DNA of 6,737 nt from contig CAYTFZ010000123.1 in assembly GCA_964437215.1 (NCBI GenBank), positions 1 to 6,737 on the forward strand, written 5' to 3'. Both the position numbers and the translations under genes were made by a program. Within the stretch, counting starts at the first letter, position 1, and each line of letters starts with the position of its first letter. Origin of the DNA: JAAYAN01 sp964437215. Lineage in GTDB: Bacteria > Bacteroidota > Ignavibacteria > Ignavibacteriales > Melioribacteraceae. Positions 5,334 through 6,737 of this stretch are shown one piece after another. The notes under the pieces were generated by a model, which saw nothing but the letters and a program-made list of their open reading frames with translations, searched no databases and had not been told where the DNA came from.

Positions 5334-5344
5334 GAATCTGAAAT

Positions 5345-6394
5345 ATGAAAAAAATAATTATAATAATAGCAGCCGCGTTTATTTTAACAAGCTGTACGGA
5401 AGTGCTTCTTGGACCCGAACCCGAAAACACACCACAATCCAATTTCGAAATTCTCTGGAAAACCTTTGACGAAAATTATCCGCTGTTCGGCGTAAAAAAT
5501 ATAAACTGGGATTCACTGCATACGGTTTATGCATCAAAAATTTCTTCATCTACAAGTGAAAATGAATTATGGAATATTACAGCAGATTTGCTGCTTAATC
5601 TTAATGACGGACATGTAAAGCTGTACAATAAAGGATATACCGATGGAATTTCCGGCAGCAGGATGATTAATAGAAAGCTGGATGATTTCAGTATTGAACT
5701 GGTGAAAAGCAAATTTTTAACGGAAATTAAAACTGCCGGGGACGGTTACTTTATTTACGGTAAAGTAAAACAATCTTTAAGCGCTATAAACCTCGGGTAC
5801 ATTTACATTTCCACTTTTATGGCTTCAAACAGCGGTAACGGTTATGAATGGGCAAATGATATAAATAATATATTGAATGAATTTTCAGGTTGCAACGGAA
5901 TTATTATAGATGTCCGCAACAATGGCGGCGGAATGAAAATAACGGGACAAATAATAGCTTCGGCGTTTGTGGATAGGGAAATTACTTACTTGTACCAGCA
6001 GGAAAAAAACGGTCCGGGGCATAATGATTTTGGCAGCCCGATTGCACTTACTGTATCGCCGGGTACTGTAACTTTTAACAAAAATATTGCACTCCTTACA
6101 AACAGGTTTTCGGCAAGCGGATCGGAACATTTTGCACAGGTTCTTAAAAATCTGCCTTATGCTAAACAGATAGGCGATACTACATTCGGAGCTTTCGGGG
6201 ATATAATAAACAATGGCCAATTGCCGAACGGATGGGGATTTGCTTATCCCTGCCGATTAACAACTACACCTGATGGCAAATGTCCCGAAGGAATTGGAAT
6301 AATCCCTGATTTTCTTGTAGAAAACACAAAAAATGATATTACCGCCGGAAAGGATAAAGTAATGGATTATGCAATCAATTTTCTGAATAAATAG
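5345..6394 (+). CDS. S41 family peptidase, lipoprotein, tricorn-core type
   Basis: A 349-residue predicted lipoprotein serine peptidase. The signal peptide ends in L-T-S-C (C17), so it is a membrane-anchored periplasmic or surface enzyme. Residues 33-88 form the helical N-terminal region (FEILWKTFDENYPLFGVKNINWDSL...ITADLLLNLNDGH) typical of tricorn-core/S41B proteins. The catalytic S41 domain spans about 148-325: GYIYISTF, IIIDVRNNGGG (186-196), NRFSASGSEHFAQVLK (253-268), IGDTTFG (276-282), and PEGIGIIPDF (314-323). S258 aligns with the nucleophile of tail-specific proteases. The Lys that follows it by 25 residues in those enzymes is Ala283, so this is not a Ser-Lys dyad enzyme. H90 and E315 sit where the tricorn-type tetrad has His and Glu (inferred by spacing). 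No PDZ domain is evident. The substrate is unknown. It forms a likely operon with the barrel-like gene 11 bp upstream. Confidence 0.92.
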   Translation: MKKIIIIIAAAFILTSCTEVLLGPEPENTPQSNFEILWKTFDENYPLFGVKNINWDSLHTVYASKISSSTSENELWNITADLLLNLNDGHVKLYNKGYTDGISGSRMINRKLDDFSIELVKSKFLTEIKTAGDGYFIYGKVKQSLSAINLGYIYISTFMASNSGNGYEWANDINNILNEFSGCNGIIIDVRNNGGGMKITGQIIASAFVDREITYLYQQEKNGPGHNDFGSPIALTVSPGTVTFNKNIALLTNRFSASGSEHFAQVLKNLPYAKQIGDTTFGAFGDIINNGQLPNGWGFAYPCRLTTTPDGKCPEGIGIIPDFLVENTKNDITAGKDKVMDYAINFLNK

Positions 6395-6420
6395 ATTAGC
6401 GGTATTGCAAGTTATCAAGT

Positions 6421-6520
6421 GCCACCCTAACAACAAAAAGCAGGAATAAATTTTTAATAAGTTATATTTAATCCTTGTATTTTTGGAATAATGAAAACAA
6501 TAAAATGGTTTCGCTTCAGA
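6421..6520 (+). repeat. Repeat B, copy 2
   Basis: A direct repeat of 4313-4405, beginning 27 bp after the S41 stop codon. Compared with copy 1 it has a 7-base insertion (CTAACAA-like) after GCCACC. With copy 1 it brackets the barrel-S41 gene pair. Confidence 0.7.
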
Positions 6521-6536
6521 GTGCGAGCCTGAGCGA
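6511..6536 (+). repeat. Bulged hairpin TCGCT(T)CAG / CTGAGCGA
   Basis: TCGCT-T-CAG (6511-6519) pairs with CTGAGCGA (6529-6536) through eight base pairs with one bulged T around a 9-base loop. It lies 117 bp after the S41 gene and has no T-run. It could be a weak terminator or another palindromic repeat. Confidence 0.4.
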
Positions 6537-6566
6537 TAGGGAAAAATAATGAATAGTAAATAAATA

Positions 6567-6590
6567 TCGCCACGGAATGATCCGTGGCGA
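6567..6590 (+). repeat. REP-like palindrome 1
   Basis: TCGCCACGGA (6567-6576) and TCCGTGGCGA (6581-6590) form a perfect 10-bp stem with the loop ATGA. It is GC-rich in AT-rich surroundings. It matches the reverse complement of palindrome 2, loop included, at 20 of 22 positions. Confidence 0.85.
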
Positions 6591-6605
6591 GCAAATAATA
6601 AGAAA

Positions 6606-6686
6606 ATGAAAACTAAAATAATTTTATCATTTTCTATAATGATTTGTAATTTTCTGCCAGCCACGGATCGTTCCGTGGCGTTGTGA
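6606..6686 (+). pseudogene. Possible 5' remnant of a secreted-protein gene interrupted by a REP
   Basis: The ATG at 6606 opens a 26-codon frame. Its first 17-18 residues (MKTKIILSFSIMICNFLP) look like a bacterial signal peptide. The rest (ATDRSVAL) is simply the translation of palindrome 2, and a stop follows. The Shine-Dalgarno (AAGAAA) is poor. It may be the start of an older exported-protein gene truncated by REP/transposase insertion, or a coincidence of AT-rich sequence. Confidence 0.25.
6660..6679 (-). repeat. REP-like palindrome 2 (inverted relative to palindrome 1)
   Basis: GCCACGGA (6660-6667) and TCCGTGGC (6672-6679) form a perfect 8-bp stem with the loop TCGT. The loop sequence gives it a direction, opposite to palindrome 1. 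The two are 69 bp apart, a BIME-like arrangement. It ends 22 bp before the transposase ATG. Confidence 0.85.
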
Positions 6687-6689
6687 AAT

Positions 6690-6695
6690 AAGGAG
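6690..6695 (+). promoter_or_regulatory. Strong Shine-Dalgarno AAGGAG for the 6702 gene
   Basis: AAGGAG with a 6-base spacer to the ATG at 6702. It is the best SD in the window and shows that the frame cut by the window edge is a real gene start. Confidence 0.75.
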
Positions 6696-6701
6696 ATTGC
6701 A

Positions 6702-6737
6702 ATGCCATTGAGAGGAAGAGAAAACTTAAGCGGATGT
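6702..6737 (+). CDS. 5' end of a probable REP-associated (IS200/Y1-like) transposase
   Basis: Only 12 codons (MPLRGRENLSGC) lie in the window. Short basic starts of the form MP-x-R-x3-L-x-G, followed by an aromatic/FVT strand, are familiar from Y1_Tnp-family REP-associated tyrosine transposases (RAYTs), but the conserved HUH and Tyr motifs lie outside. Context carries much of the call: a strong AAGGAG site and, immediately upstream, two inverted REP-like palindromes of the sort RAYTs accompany and recognise. If right, the enzyme would nick single-stranded DNA at the hairpin foot and mobilise or spread the palindromes. Another small DNA-associated protein cannot be ruled out from 12 residues. 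Confidence 0.5.
   Translation, partial: MPLRGRENLSGC

Larger units (their letters stand above)
6395..6701. other. Non-coding stretch of repeats before a transposase start
   Basis: Between the S41 gene and the transposase start this interval holds repeat B copy 2, a bulged hairpin (6511-6536), two inverted REP-like palindromes and a 26-codon ORF that reads into the second palindrome. No full-length gene is seen. Confidence 0.7.

Noticed and set aside
6491..6532. 13-codon ORF whose start (MKTIKWFRF) resembles the start of mtgA (MKTIKKWFKF)
   Set aside because: It stops after 13 codons, lies in repeat B, and copy 1 of the repeat lacks the ATG. The similarity is taken as coincidence.
6257..6664. 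Minus-strand 135-codon ORF
   Set aside because: It spans the antisense of the S41 3' end, repeat B and both palindromes, and has no coherent domain.

Overview
The window is AT-rich chromosomal DNA that looks like Bacteroidota/Chlorobi-group sequence, possibly Ignavibacteria. The grounds are low GC, several small secreted lipoproteins, an aromatic-rich outer-membrane-type protein and a tricorn-type S41 peptidase. The lineage is inferred, not demonstrated. A 100-base N run flanked by an identical 55-mer shows that this is an assembled scaffold, probably from short reads.

Left part (1-1646): the 5' part of a monofunctional peptidoglycan glycosyltransferase gene (mtgA) leaves the window on the minus strand. 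Divergent to it is a stand-alone GAF-domain protein. Convergent with that, 10 bp away, is a small STAS/SpoIIAA-like protein on the minus strand.

Middle (1647-2319): a non-coding stretch with a 7-bp tandem repeat, a purine-rich patch, a small hairpin and the scaffold gap. The gap is probably a k-mer-overlap artefact.

Right part (2320-6737): an accessory region, all on the plus strand, built from small exported-protein genes separated by repeats. The order is a secreted small protein, repeat A copy 1, a lipoprotein, repeat A copy 2, and a second lipoprotein whose 3' end runs into repeat B copy 1. A two-gene unit follows (outer-membrane-type protein plus lipoprotein S41 peptidase), then repeat B copy 2, a pair of inverted REP-like palindromes, and the first 12 codons of a probable REP-associated (IS200/Y1-type) transposase.

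Each module from 2758 onward is bounded by direct repeats with hairpin potential. The region therefore reads as a cassette-like or repeat-mediated gene-shuffling zone. Repeat A copy 2 has complementary CTAAC/GTTAG ends that recall integron attC sites, but it is too long and too irregular to be called one. The most solid mobile signal is the REP pair directly upstream of the transposase start.
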